This document shows, one piece after another, positions 1 through 5,846 of a stretch of DNA of 5,846 bases. How positions within the stretch are numbered: the stretch's first letter is position 1; every line of letters starts with the position of its first letter. Made by a program: the position numbers and the translations under genes. This stretch comes from Bacillota bacterium (lineage in GTDB: Bacteria > Bacillota > Clostridia > Acetivibrionales > DSM-1351): contig JAEVZU010000247.1 in the NCBI GenBank assembly GCA_023392075.1, forward strand, positions 1 through 5,846, read 5' to 3'. The notes under the pieces are model-generated. The model saw only the letters and a program-made list of their open reading frames with translations. It was not told where the DNA came from and searched no databases.

Positions 1-102
1 GATGTGGTGAGATACTCAATTATACAGGAAAAGAGGGGTCATTGTTTTTTTATATTCAAAAGTGCTGAATCCCTTGATTGATAGTATGTTCAATATAAAC
101 CA

Positions 103-122
103 AGTGTAATTTAGTTTACACT
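103..122. promoter_or_regulatory. Inverted repeat upstream of the glycosidase, possible operator
   Basis: Two perfect 7-bp arms, AGTGTAA (103-109) and TTACACT (116-122), flank a 6-base spacer, ending 26 bases before the start codon and 13 bases before the ribosome site. The dyad could be a repressor operator or a weak 5' UTR hairpin. The right arm lies in TTTACACT, which also occurs at 3809-3816 upstream of the binding-protein gene. I found no convincing -35/-10 pair in bases 1-148; the TATAAA at 94-99 has only TTGATT at 74-79 before it, with a 14-base spacer that is too short. The role is inferred from position and symmetry only. Confidence 0.3.
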
Positions 123-148
123 AACAATATGGCTTGGGAGGTTAAAAT

Positions 149-1297
149 ATGAAAAAATTTTTTACTTTTGGTATTATAACGCTTTTATGCATTGTTTTGG
201 GCGGGGTGGTATTTTCGTATACAGGTATATCATGGTTGACTCCGGGACCCCAGGTAATTGCAGGAGACAGTGTATATGGGGCATCTTACCCGAGATTTGT
301 AAAAGACGGCAGTTCATTGCTGGTTGCATATGATATAGCTAACCCGTCCGGAATAACCGAAGTCAGGTACAAGAAAAGTACGGATAACGGGACAACCTGG
401 GGAGGGGATTCTTATCTTGCAGCCAATGGTGAAGGAACCGGGGCCTCAACACCACAAATGCTGAAGCTCAGGAATGGAGACCTGCTCTGTGCCTATCTTA
501 CAGGTGCGCACAGCGGAGAAAACCATAAAATAGATATACGGAAAAAGAATAATAATGACGATACCTGGATCTCCCATTCTACGGTAGCAACCTATAACGG
601 AGGTCCGCAGGAAGGTATATGGGAACCCTTTATGATTGAGCACCCTGCCATTAATAACAAGGTATATTGCTTCTATGCGACCGAGGAGCATAATACTTCC
701 AACAACGGACAAAGAATTGCCTATAAGGTATCCGGGGATGGAGGAAAGAACTGGGGAACAGAAGAACTTATGCCAAGTTCCAATCCGTCTGGACCAAACT
801 GCAGGGATGGTATGCCTGGGGTAGTATTTCTAGGTGATAACAATACCATGTACATTGTTTTTGAAACCTCTCAGTTGGGGGCTCCCCATCCAATGGTTAT
901 AAAGGCAAGGACACTTGACTCGTCAACGGGTGTGTGGTCTGGATTAAAGGATGTTTATATTCCCAGTCAGGCACAAAGGCGTGCAGGCGCACCGTTTGTA
1001 GTAAAATCGGCAAACGGTGATCTGATTTGCTCATTCCAGACTGATAACGATTTAGCCTTTGGAACATATCCGCAGGACAAATGCATGCAAGGTGCATATT
1101 GTATCAGTACAGACAACGGCAGTACATGGGGTTCGAAGCAAAATCTGTTTATAGTAGACAAGGATGACGGGGTTCAGTTCGTTAAAAGCAATACGCTGTT
1201 CATGCTCAATGATACTAGTATCATTGCAGGTTCCAGAAGCAATAAATATACGGGAACCACACCCCAGATTCTGATTAAAAAAGGTTCACTGAATTAA
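149..1297 (+). CDS. GH93-like exo-alpha-1,5-L-arabinanase, sialidase-fold (BNR/Asp-box) secreted glycosidase
   Basis: This 382-residue protein is probably an extracellular exo-glycosidase with a six-bladed propeller. Residues 1-28 (MKKFF then a hydrophobic run) are a signal peptide or membrane anchor; there is no clear A-x-A cleavage site and no lipobox. Three Asp-boxes (S-x-D-x-G-x-x-W) are visible at residues 77-84, 195-202 and 320-327. GIWEPF (157-161 with E159), CRDGMPGV (218-225), VFET (237-240, E239) and RRAGAPFVV (277-285) resemble my recollection of GH93 enzymes, in which two glutamates act in a retaining mechanism that frees arabinobiose from linear arabinan. E159 and E239 are therefore the candidate catalytic pair (inference). 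Length fits the family. The start is supported by GGGAGG at 136-141, 7 bases upstream. Automatic annotation may call it a sialidase or BNR-repeat protein; a different glycan specificity cannot be excluded. It is followed by a terminator-like stem and faces the regulator gene. Confidence 0.75.
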   Translation: MKKFFTFGIITLLCIVLGGVVFSYTGISWLTPGPQVIAGDSVYGASYPRFVKDGSSLLVAYDIANPSGITEVRYKKSTDNGTTWGGDSYLAANGEGTGASTPQMLKLRNGDLLCAYLTGAHSGENHKIDIRKKNNNDDTWISHSTVATYNGGPQEGIWEPFMIEHPAINNKVYCFYATEEHNTSNNGQRIAYKVSGDGGKNWGTEELMPSSNPSGPNCRDGMPGVVFLGDNNTMYIVFETSQLGAPHPMVIKARTLDSSTGVWSGLKDVYIPSQAQRRAGAPFVVKSANGDLICSFQTDNDLAFGTYPQDKCMQGAYCISTDNGSTWGSKQNLFIVDKDDGVQFVKSNTLFMLNDTSIIAGSRSNKYTGTTPQILIKKGSLN

Positions 1298-1331
1298 ATA
1301 AACCGCAATTACACCCTTTTATTATTAATTG

Positions 1332-1368
1332 ATATACAAGTCCAGAAGTAATTTCTGGACTTGTATAT
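1332..1368. terminator. Perfect stem-loop between convergent genes, probable terminator
   Basis: Perfect 16-bp arms at 1332-1347 and 1353-1368 enclose a 5-base loop (GTAAT). The stem is followed on the + strand by TCTTAATTTTT (1369-1379), an imperfect T-rich tail, so it best serves the glycosidase gene that ends 34 bases upstream. Read on the - strand it lies 35 bases past the regulator's stop codon, but the sequence beyond is A-rich rather than T-rich, so termination in that direction would be weaker. The long stem could equally protect the 3' ends of both convergent transcripts. Confidence 0.7.
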
Positions 1369-1402
1369 TCTTAATTTTTGTAAGGCTATTTACTGATGCT
1401 TT

Positions 1403-3661
1403 TTATGATTTAGTAAGGCGTTCAAGCTGACTGCGATATTTTCCAGGTGTTATACCTTCATATTTTTTAAATACTCTTATCAATGTGACGTCATTATAAA
1501 ATCCGCTCTGGCAAGCAATGTCCGCCAGTGTAAGATTCGGCTTATCGGCCATTAATTGTTTGGCATTTGCAATGCGCAGCTGATGTACATGGTCCAGCAG
1601 ATTCTTGCCTGTTTCTTTTTTAAAGATTTTTGACACATACGAATGGCTTACATTCAACTGGTCTGAAATAAATGATACATTAAAATCAGTATTGAGATAA
1701 TTATCATTGGTTATTTGGCGTATGTGCTCAATAATATCCATTTTAGACGCAGACGATAATAGTATATTGGATAAAAAACTAAAAATTGCGTGGTATTCTT
1801 TCTCCAACTCTTCTATGGTAATACAGTTCAATAGTCTGTCTGCCAATGAAAAGTCTTCCCATATATTATTAACATAACTGGCATCCATTTCCCCGATAAC
1901 TGATATTGTATGGTCTATAAAGCTGAAGATTTTGCATTTAACAAATTGCAATGTGTACTGTTTACTTGTTAATTCCTCAAATATTTGTTTCTGAATACTT
2001 TGTGCGGCAGAAAGATTCTGGTCAATAAGCAGATTGGCAAATTTTCTGAACCATGTTTCAAACACGAGGCTGTTTTCATTAAAGTGGCCTGCCTGGTTCA
2101 GTTCACTATAACGCATGATACCATGCAACCCCAAAAAGGTCATATAATCTACAACCTTTTTTGCCTCTTCGTAGGATAAGCTCAATAAGGGAAGCCCATT
2201 GTGTATTTCACCCACAGATACAATTATATTGTCCAATTGTTCCGCAAAAAGATGCTCCAAAGTACCATATATTTTTGAACCGCTATATTTTGACTGCAGA
2301 AATAAAAACAATTTAAAATTGTTCATGCCATCCAGCAAATAGAAGTCAAACTCCTTATTTATATCTGAAACTAAAACTTGTTCCAATAGCAGCTTTGATT
2401 GGCGCAATAGAGAAGGTTCATCAGATTGTATACATATAATCTGAACATATTCACCATTGATTTCCAGGCCGAATTTTTCCATATATTCATGTATCAAGCT
2501 TTCATTCAGTATTTCGTTATGAATAAGTTTGGTAAGTAAAGCATCCATGTATTGTTGTTTATTGACAGCCATGTCTGCCCGGTTCTGTTTTCTTTCGGCT
2601 AATAACTGATTGATGGAGGCTTCTATGTATTCCAGGCTGGAAACATTTTGCTGGGCACCATACCTTTCAGTGTCCATCAGTTTTGCAATACGCTGTATAG
2701 GACTGTAATTATATCTTGCCAGGGCGAGGCTCACAATAAGGCATGTAAGGAGGAGAAGAACAATCCAGGTTATTGCAATAGTTGTACTGGCTGTGAGTGT
2801 TTGTTCATAGTCTGTAAGGGGAAGCAATACCACATGGGTTAAATCAAACTCCTCAGAGTATGCTACACAAAATGCATATCCGTCTTTTTTATGCACACCC
2901 GGGGTCAGTTCACTTATATTCACAGGATAATTTTTTAACAGAGTATCTTTGTCCTGAGTTGAAAACAAAATGTTACCATCTTGATTAAAGGTAAACATCT
3001 GACAATCACTATTATCTGCGGCGGATATGGAAGAATCAAAAGAAATTTTACCGGGATCAATAATTATGCACAAAGCTCCTTTGGTGCCTGAATGTTCACC
3101 CAGTGGAAGAGAGCATACCATTGCAGTTGTTTCGGCATATTCTCCATCCCCCTCTAAAGTGTACCAATTATTATAATTGTAGCTGTTTAAAGTATTGAAA
3201 AAAGATTCGCTGCGGAGATACTGATAACTCCACTGTTCCACAGTATAAACAGAATTACCGGTGATAATATATTGTTGTTCCGGCAAATATATAAATATGG
3301 ATTTGATATATTCGTTTAAAAATTTATAACTATTCAGCTTGGAGACGATTTCTGTAAAGCCATATCTTATGAGAGGGTCAAAATCTCCCTTATATGACAG
3401 CAAGGCTTTTACCCGGTCGTCGAAAAGCAGATCTGTGGGCAGGCTTTCTATTGCCCGTAATTTATTTTCCAGATGAACCTGATATTGGGATACGGAGTAT
3501 CTGCCTGTCTCCACGGTATAATCTGAAATGGTATTAATTAACTTTGTCGTTACAATGGAAATGACAAATGCAACTATTAAAAGTAATACAATATAAGAAA
3601 TAAGTAATTTTTTGTAAAAACTCCCTGCTTTCAGTCTGATAAGAAAACTGTTTTTTCTCAT
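1403..3661 (-). CDS. Membrane-spanning AraC/XylS-family transcriptional regulator (YesS/YtdP type)
   Basis: This 752-residue one-component regulator senses outside the cell and binds DNA inside it. A membrane segment at about residues 19-40 and a second at about 292-316 bracket an extracellular domain (about 42-290) of the size of a double-Cache sensor. Residues 317-330 (YNYSPIQRIAKLM) look HAMP-like. The cytoplasmic middle holds a stretch at about 479-512 (SVGEIHNGLPLLSLSYEEA) that resembles degenerate GGDEF-like domains of CdaR-type regulators. The C-terminus has two helix-turn-helix units: about 657-687, with recognition helix SHSYVSKIFK (672-681), and about 711-743, ending in the AraC signature GFYNDVTLIRVFKKYEGITP. 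Length and layout match Bacillus YesS and YtdP, which sit by rhamnogalacturonan or pectin genes. The start is supported by GAAAGGG on the - strand (complement of 3671-3677), 9 bases from the ATG. It is divergent from the binding-protein operon, which it most likely activates when ligand is present; that target is inferred from position. Confidence 0.9.
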   Translation of the reverse strand: MRKNSFLIRLKAGSFYKKLLISYIVLLLIVAFVISIVTTKLINTISDYTVETGRYSVSQYQVHLENKLRAIESLPTDLLFDDRVKALLSYKGDFDPLIRYGFTEIVSKLNSYKFLNEYIKSIFIYLPEQQYIITGNSVYTVEQWSYQYLRSESFFNTLNSYNYNNWYTLEGDGEYAETTAMVCSLPLGEHSGTKGALCIIIDPGKISFDSSISAADNSDCQMFTFNQDGNILFSTQDKDTLLKNYPVNISELTPGVHKKDGYAFCVAYSEEFDLTHVVLLPLTDYEQTLTASTTIAITWIVLLLLTCLIVSLALARYNYSPIQRIAKLMDTERYGAQQNVSSLEYIEASINQLLAERKQNRADMAVNKQQYMDALLTKLIHNEILNESLIHEYMEKFGLEINGEYVQIICIQSDEPSLLRQSKLLLEQVLVSDINKEFDFYLLDGMNNFKLFLFLQSKYSGSKIYGTLEHLFAEQLDNIIVSVGEIHNGLPLLSLSYEEAKKVVDYMTFLGLHGIMRYSELNQAGHFNENSLVFETWFRKFANLLIDQNLSAAQSIQKQIFEELTSKQYTLQFVKCKIFSFIDHTISVIGEMDASYVNNIWEDFSLADRLLNCITIEELEKEYHAIFSFLSNILLSSASKMDIIEHIRQITNDNYLNTDFNVSFISDQLNVSHSYVSKIFKKETGKNLLDHVHQLRIANAKQLMADKPNLTLADIACQSGFYNDVTLIRVFKKYEGITPGKYRSQLERLTKS

Positions 3662-3688
3662 AATAGAAAACCCTTTCTGTTAAGTTAC

Positions 3689-3720
3689 AAAATGATAATT
3701 TCAAGAAAAAAATGATAATT
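3689..3720. promoter_or_regulatory. 12-bp direct repeat at 20-bp spacing, candidate AraC-type operator
   Basis: AAAATGATAATT occurs exactly at 3689-3700 and again at 3709-3720. The copies are in the same orientation and start 20 bp apart, close to two helical turns. AraC-family dimers commonly bind such direct half-sites spaced about 21 bp. The pair lies 28-59 bases upstream of the regulator's start codon and covers the predicted transcription start and part of the -10 box, so binding here would fit autorepression. The base composition is very AT-rich, so chance recurrence is possible, although a perfect 12-mer twice within 32 bp is notable. Confidence 0.45.
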
Positions 3721-3747
3721 ATGCAGTAAAATTTACAAAAAAGTCTA
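3718..3747 (-). promoter_or_regulatory. Candidate sigma-A promoter for the AraC-family regulator
   Basis: Read on the - strand, TAGACT (complement of 3742-3747, 4 of 6 to TTGACA) is followed after 18 bases by CATAAT (complement of 3718-3723, 5 of 6 to TATAAT). Transcription would start near 3711, giving a leader of about 50 bases that contains both copies of the 12-bp direct repeat or abuts them. In DNA this AT-rich such matches arise easily, so this is only the best candidate seen. Confidence 0.35.
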
Positions 3748-3881
3748 TAGCAATTTGTGCAAAATAACTAAAAAGCGAGATGAAATAGGTCAAAAAAAAG
3801 ACATTTACTTTACACTCCAACCTGGCTTACCATTATAAGTGCCATTGTAAAAGATTTATATCAATTAGTCAATTATTAAGT

Positions 3882-3895
3882 TTATGTATACATAA
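3882..3895. promoter_or_regulatory. 14-bp perfect palindrome, candidate operator
   Basis: TTATGTATACATAA is perfectly self-complementary. It sits about 19 bases upstream of the candidate -35 box of the binding-protein promoter. The GTATAC core with flanking A/T resembles operators of dimeric repressors such as GntR-family (HutC-type) proteins, but it does not look like a typical AraC-family direct-repeat site. If real, it implies a second regulator acting on the transporter operon. AT-rich palindromes also arise by chance. Confidence 0.3.
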
Positions 3896-3913
3896 TATAT
3901 TAAAAAATATTGC

Positions 3914-3942
3914 ATGACTTAAATATCAAATAAACGTATAAA
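3914..3942 (+). promoter_or_regulatory. Candidate sigma-A promoter for the binding-protein operon
   Basis: ATGACT (3914-3919, 4 of 6 to TTGACA) and TATAAA (3937-3942, 5 of 6 to TATAAT) are 17 bases apart. Transcription would start near 3949 and give a leader of about 80 bases with a weak 5-bp hairpin (3974-3978 with 3985-3989). The poor -35 box would suit a promoter that needs an activator. An upstream alternative pairs TTTACA (3809-3814) with TATAAG (3834-3839), but its 19-base spacer is long. Confidence 0.4.
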
Positions 3943-4031
3943 TACCACATAATTAATAATGGAATGTTGATAACTCGCCGAAAAGCGGGATGTCATAAAT
4001 ATCTTTTTACTATCTAAGGAGGAATAGATTT

Positions 4032-5657
4032 ATGAAAATGAAGAGAGCAATTTTGTCCGTCATGCTATGTATTATTCTTATTTATTCGACAGCATGTGGC
4101 ACTTCAGAGAAGACGGATACTGCAGTTCAGACCCCTGCGGGCGATACTGCTTCCGCAGACCAAGACATATCTTTTCCATTAAAGGAATCAGTGACGCTTA
4201 CCATGTGGTCCGGTTTCAATGTAAATGCCTCAAAGGTTATGTCTGATTTCAGCGGTAGTCATGTTTTTCAGGAAATGGAGAAAATAACCAATACCAAAAT
4301 CAAATTTATACATCCTGCAATCGGACAGGAGGTTGAGCAATTTAATCTGATGATTGCCTCAAATGAATACCCTGACATGGTTATGGGTGGTATAAGTTTT
4401 TATTCCGGAGGAGGAGACAAAGCTGTTACAGATGGTGTTTTTATAAAACTGAATGATTTAATTGCAAAGCATGCACCAAATTACAGCAAGCTGCTGGCAA
4501 GTAACCCGGAGGCTGCACGGCAATGCTCATCGGACAACAGTATTATGTCTGCGATTTTGCCAATTATGCGTCAGGACAACTTATGCTGGCATGGTCCTTC
4601 CATCAGAGCCGATTGGTTGAAGGAAACCGGCCTGGATACACCTGTAACAGTCAGTGATTGGGAAGAAATGCTGACAGCTATGAAGAAAAATCATCCGGAC
4701 TCCACACCATTGATTTTCAATTTTGCAGGTGCTCCAGTTGGAGAAGGTTTTAAGAACCGCGGTGAAGATCACTGGGGAGTATTCCTGTCGGCTTTTGGTA
4801 TTGGCCCCAGTCTTTATAATGACAATGGGACTGTAAAGCTTGGAGCTATGCAGCCGGGTTACAAAGATTATCTTGAATTAATAAACCGCTGGTATAAAAA
4901 TGGTTTAATTGATGCAGATTTTCCGGCCCGGGACGAAGAAGGCCTGAATGCTATTATAACATCAGGCAAAGCAGGTGCCATGATAGGTTCCGTGGATATC
5001 GCATCCAACCTGTTCGGAAGTCAAAATATAGAGTATGTAACTGCACCTTACCCTGTTCTAAAAGAGGGAGATAAAATCAATTATCGTGCATTTGATGCCG
5101 TGGCATCTCCTATTGCCAATTCCGTAAGTATTTCAACTCAGTGCAAAAACCCTGAAATTGCTGTAGCCTGGTTGGATTACGCATTTTCGGAAAAAGGCTC
5201 TCTTTTGTATAATTTTGGTCTGGAGGGTGAAGGGTACACCTTGCAAGAGGGTAAACCGGTATTTACAGATACTGTTCTTAATAATACTCAAATTTCCACA
5301 GAAACAGCATTGTTTTTGTACAAAATGCAGTCGTTCCCGCAGCTGCGCTATGGCGCATATGCCAATCCGGGTACCTTGAGAAAACCTGCGGTAATGGAAC
5401 AGAAAATCGCATGGACAGAGCAGTGTACTGCCAGTTTGGCCATGCCTCCGGTAACTCTTACTGCGGATGAGGCAAAAGCTTATTCCGGCATAATGAGTAC
5501 TGCAAATGTTTATCGCAATGAAATGATACTTAAATTCATTATGGGCGCGGAATCACTTGATAAATTTGATAGCTATGTAAAGCAGATGGAAAAAATGGGT
5601 ATTAACGACGCTATAAAAATTTACCAGGATGCACTTGGCAGGTATTTGAAACGCTGA
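4032..5657 (+). CDS. Extracellular sugar-binding lipoprotein of an ABC importer (family 1, LplA/YtcQ-like)
   Basis: This 541-residue protein is the substrate-capturing lipoprotein of a CUT1-type carbohydrate ABC importer, anchored outside the cytoplasmic membrane. Residues 1-21 form a lipoprotein signal with lipobox STAC, and C22 would be lipidated; residues 23-46 are a Thr/Ser/Ala/Asp-rich linker. The mature fold starts at VTLTMWSGF (54-62). Family-typical segments are NLMIASNEYPDMV (105-117), IRADWLKETGLDTPVTVSDW (191-210), LINRWYKNGLIDADF (283-297), NFGLEGEGYT (394-403) and the C-terminal FIMGAESLDKFDSYVKQMEK (502-521). Length matches the large LplA/YtcQ group rather than the shorter MalE group. 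The start is supported by AAGGAGG at 4016-4022, 9 bases upstream; the ATG at 4038 is a less likely alternative. It is first in an operon with the permease and divergent from the AraC-type regulator. The ligand cannot be read from sequence; an arabinan- or pectin-derived oligosaccharide is a guess from context. Confidence 0.92.
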   Translation: MKMKRAILSVMLCIILIYSTACGTSEKTDTAVQTPAGDTASADQDISFPLKESVTLTMWSGFNVNASKVMSDFSGSHVFQEMEKITNTKIKFIHPAIGQEVEQFNLMIASNEYPDMVMGGISFYSGGGDKAVTDGVFIKLNDLIAKHAPNYSKLLASNPEAARQCSSDNSIMSAILPIMRQDNLCWHGPSIRADWLKETGLDTPVTVSDWEEMLTAMKKNHPDSTPLIFNFAGAPVGEGFKNRGEDHWGVFLSAFGIGPSLYNDNGTVKLGAMQPGYKDYLELINRWYKNGLIDADFPARDEEGLNAIITSGKAGAMIGSVDIASNLFGSQNIEYVTAPYPVLKEGDKINYRAFDAVASPIANSVSISTQCKNPEIAVAWLDYAFSEKGSLLYNFGLEGEGYTLQEGKPVFTDTVLNNTQISTETALFLYKMQSFPQLRYGAYANPGTLRKPAVMEQKIAWTEQCTASLAMPPVTLTADEAKAYSGIMSTANVYRNEMILKFIMGAESLDKFDSYVKQMEKMGINDAIKIYQDALGRYLKR

Positions 5658-5677
5658 TTTTACTTACGAATGTGGAG

Positions 5678-5702
5678 GTGAAGCGGAGAAAATCCGCTTC
5701 AC
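5678..5702 (+). repeat. Intercistronic stem-loop between binding protein and permease
   Basis: Perfect 10-bp arms GTGAAGCGGA (5678-5687) and TCCGCTTCAC (5693-5702) enclose a GAAAA loop, 20 bases after the stop codon and 31 bases before the permease start. No T-run follows, so it is not a classical intrinsic terminator. In binding-protein operons such hairpins often protect the 3' end of the binding-protein message and let it accumulate above the permease message; that role here is inferred. The left arm overlaps the SD-like run TGGAGGTG (5673-5680). Confidence 0.65.
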
Positions 5703-5733
5703 TCTACCAGCATTTAGGAGAAAGAAGGTCGCA

Positions 5734-5846
5734 ATGTCTATACTAAAAAATTTAAAGCGAGATATAATAAAAAACAAATATATATACCTTATGGCCATCC
5801 CTGTAGCAGCATTTTATATTTGTTTTTGCTACTTGCCAATGGGAGG
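5734..5846 (+). CDS. ABC importer permease, LplB/YteP-like, N-terminal fragment cut by window end
   Basis: Only the first 37 codons are present. The translation starts MSILKNLKRDIIKNKYIYLM, and a first membrane segment begins at about residue 17 and leads to CYLPMGG (31-37). The pattern of basic N-terminus, NKYIYLM, A-I-P, hydrophobic run and Y-x-P-M is typical of LplB/YteP-type permeases that partner with LplA-type binding proteins. The chosen ATG has GAAGG at 5724-5728, 5 bases upstream, and AGGAG at 5716-5720 further back; no in-frame ATG, GTG or TTG with a better site is seen upstream. It lies 76 bases after the binding-protein stop codon in the same operon. A second permease and possibly a glycosidase would be expected beyond the window, with a shared ATPase encoded elsewhere. 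Confidence 0.85.
   Translation, partial: MSILKNLKRDIIKNKYIYLMAIPVAAFYICFCYLPMG

Larger units (their letters stand above)
3662..4031. promoter_or_regulatory. 370-bp divergent control region between regulator and transporter operon
   Basis: This strongly AT-rich stretch holds no convincing gene and must carry the promoters of both flanking genes. From left to right it contains the regulator's ribosome site (3671-3677), a 12-bp direct repeat (3689-3720), a candidate - strand promoter (3718-3747), a first AAAAGCGAGATG motif (3771-3782), a TTTACACT box (3809-3816), near-repeats CCATTATAAG and CCATTGTAAA (3830-3851), a tandem TCAATTA (3861-3875), a 14-bp palindrome (3882-3895), a candidate + strand promoter (3914-3942), a second AAAAGCGGGATG motif (3981-3992) and the strong ribosome site AAGGAGG (4016-4022). 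I looked for a CcpA catabolite-response element around each CG dinucleotide and found no acceptable match. Confidence 0.75.

Noticed and set aside
8..52. Small dyad TGAG/CTCA (8-18) and a 7-T run (45-51) as a terminator for an upstream gene
   Set aside because: The stem has only 4 bp and lies 26 bases before the T-run, so it does not form an intrinsic terminator.
3..68. Open frame from the window edge ending in TGA at 66-68, possibly the C-terminus of an upstream gene (ends SLFFYIQKC)
   Set aside because: Only 21 residues with no recognisable family signature, and another frame is also open from base 1 to TGA at 79-81. Bases upstream of the window are needed to decide.
446..712. Antisense open frame of 88 codons inside the glycosidase gene
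   Set aside because: It has no family resemblance, and the + strand frame carries clear Asp-box and GH93-like motifs, so this is a shadow frame. The same applies to the other short frames inside the three large genes.
149..1297. True exo-alpha-sialidase assignment for the Asp-box protein
   Set aside because: Asp-boxes only define the propeller fold. The GIWEPF, RDGMPGV, VFET and AGAP motifs fit GH93 better, and I could not identify the arginine triad and typical N-terminal RIP motif of sialidases.
3771..3992. Possible CcpA catabolite-response elements around the CG dinucleotides of the divergent region
   Set aside because: None of the sites has the TG before and the CA after the central CG at the required spacing; matches are limited to the central A-rich part.
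5672..5746. Short GTG-started frame (24 codons) between binding protein and permease
   Set aside because: It overlaps the hairpin and the permease start, has no ribosome site in front of its GTG and no recognisable sequence features.

Overview
The window looks like a piece of a carbohydrate-use locus from a low-GC Firmicute, most likely a plant-fibre-degrading member of the Clostridia. The reasons are the AT-rich intergenic DNA, strong AGGAGG-type ribosome sites, a lipoprotein sugar-binding protein of the LplA/YtcQ type, an LplB/YteP-type permease, and a large membrane-spanning AraC regulator of the YesS/YtdP type. I cannot name the species.

Layout. Bases 149-1297 (+) encode a secreted or membrane-tethered six-bladed propeller glycosidase with three Asp-boxes. 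Its motifs fit GH93 exo-1,5-alpha-L-arabinanases better than true sialidases. A perfect 16-bp stem (1332-1368) lies between this gene and the convergent regulator gene, 1403-3661 (-), which encodes a 752-residue membrane-bound AraC/XylS regulator. A 370-bp AT-rich divergent region (3662-4031) separates it from 4032-5657 (+), the solute-binding lipoprotein. A 10-bp intercistronic hairpin (5678-5702) follows, and then the start of the permease gene (5734 to the window end, cut).

Likely joint function (inference). The lipoprotein captures an oligosaccharide outside the cell and the permease (with a partner permease and ATPase beyond the window) imports it. The regulator senses a ligand with its extracellular domain and controls the divergent transporter operon, and probably its own gene. 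The GH93-like enzyme suggests that arabinan side chains of pectin, or arabino-oligosaccharides, are the substrate. However, the enzyme is transcribed separately and convergently to the regulator, so that link rests on proximity alone.

Novelty. The gene content matches a common Firmicutes arrangement and I see no undescribed system. The parts most worth a second look are in the divergent intergenic region: a 12-bp direct repeat at 20-bp spacing over the regulator's predicted start site, a 14-bp palindrome, and a second repeated motif. The hairpin between binding protein and permease is also of interest. There is no tRNA, rRNA, CRISPR array, insertion sequence or phage gene that I can see.
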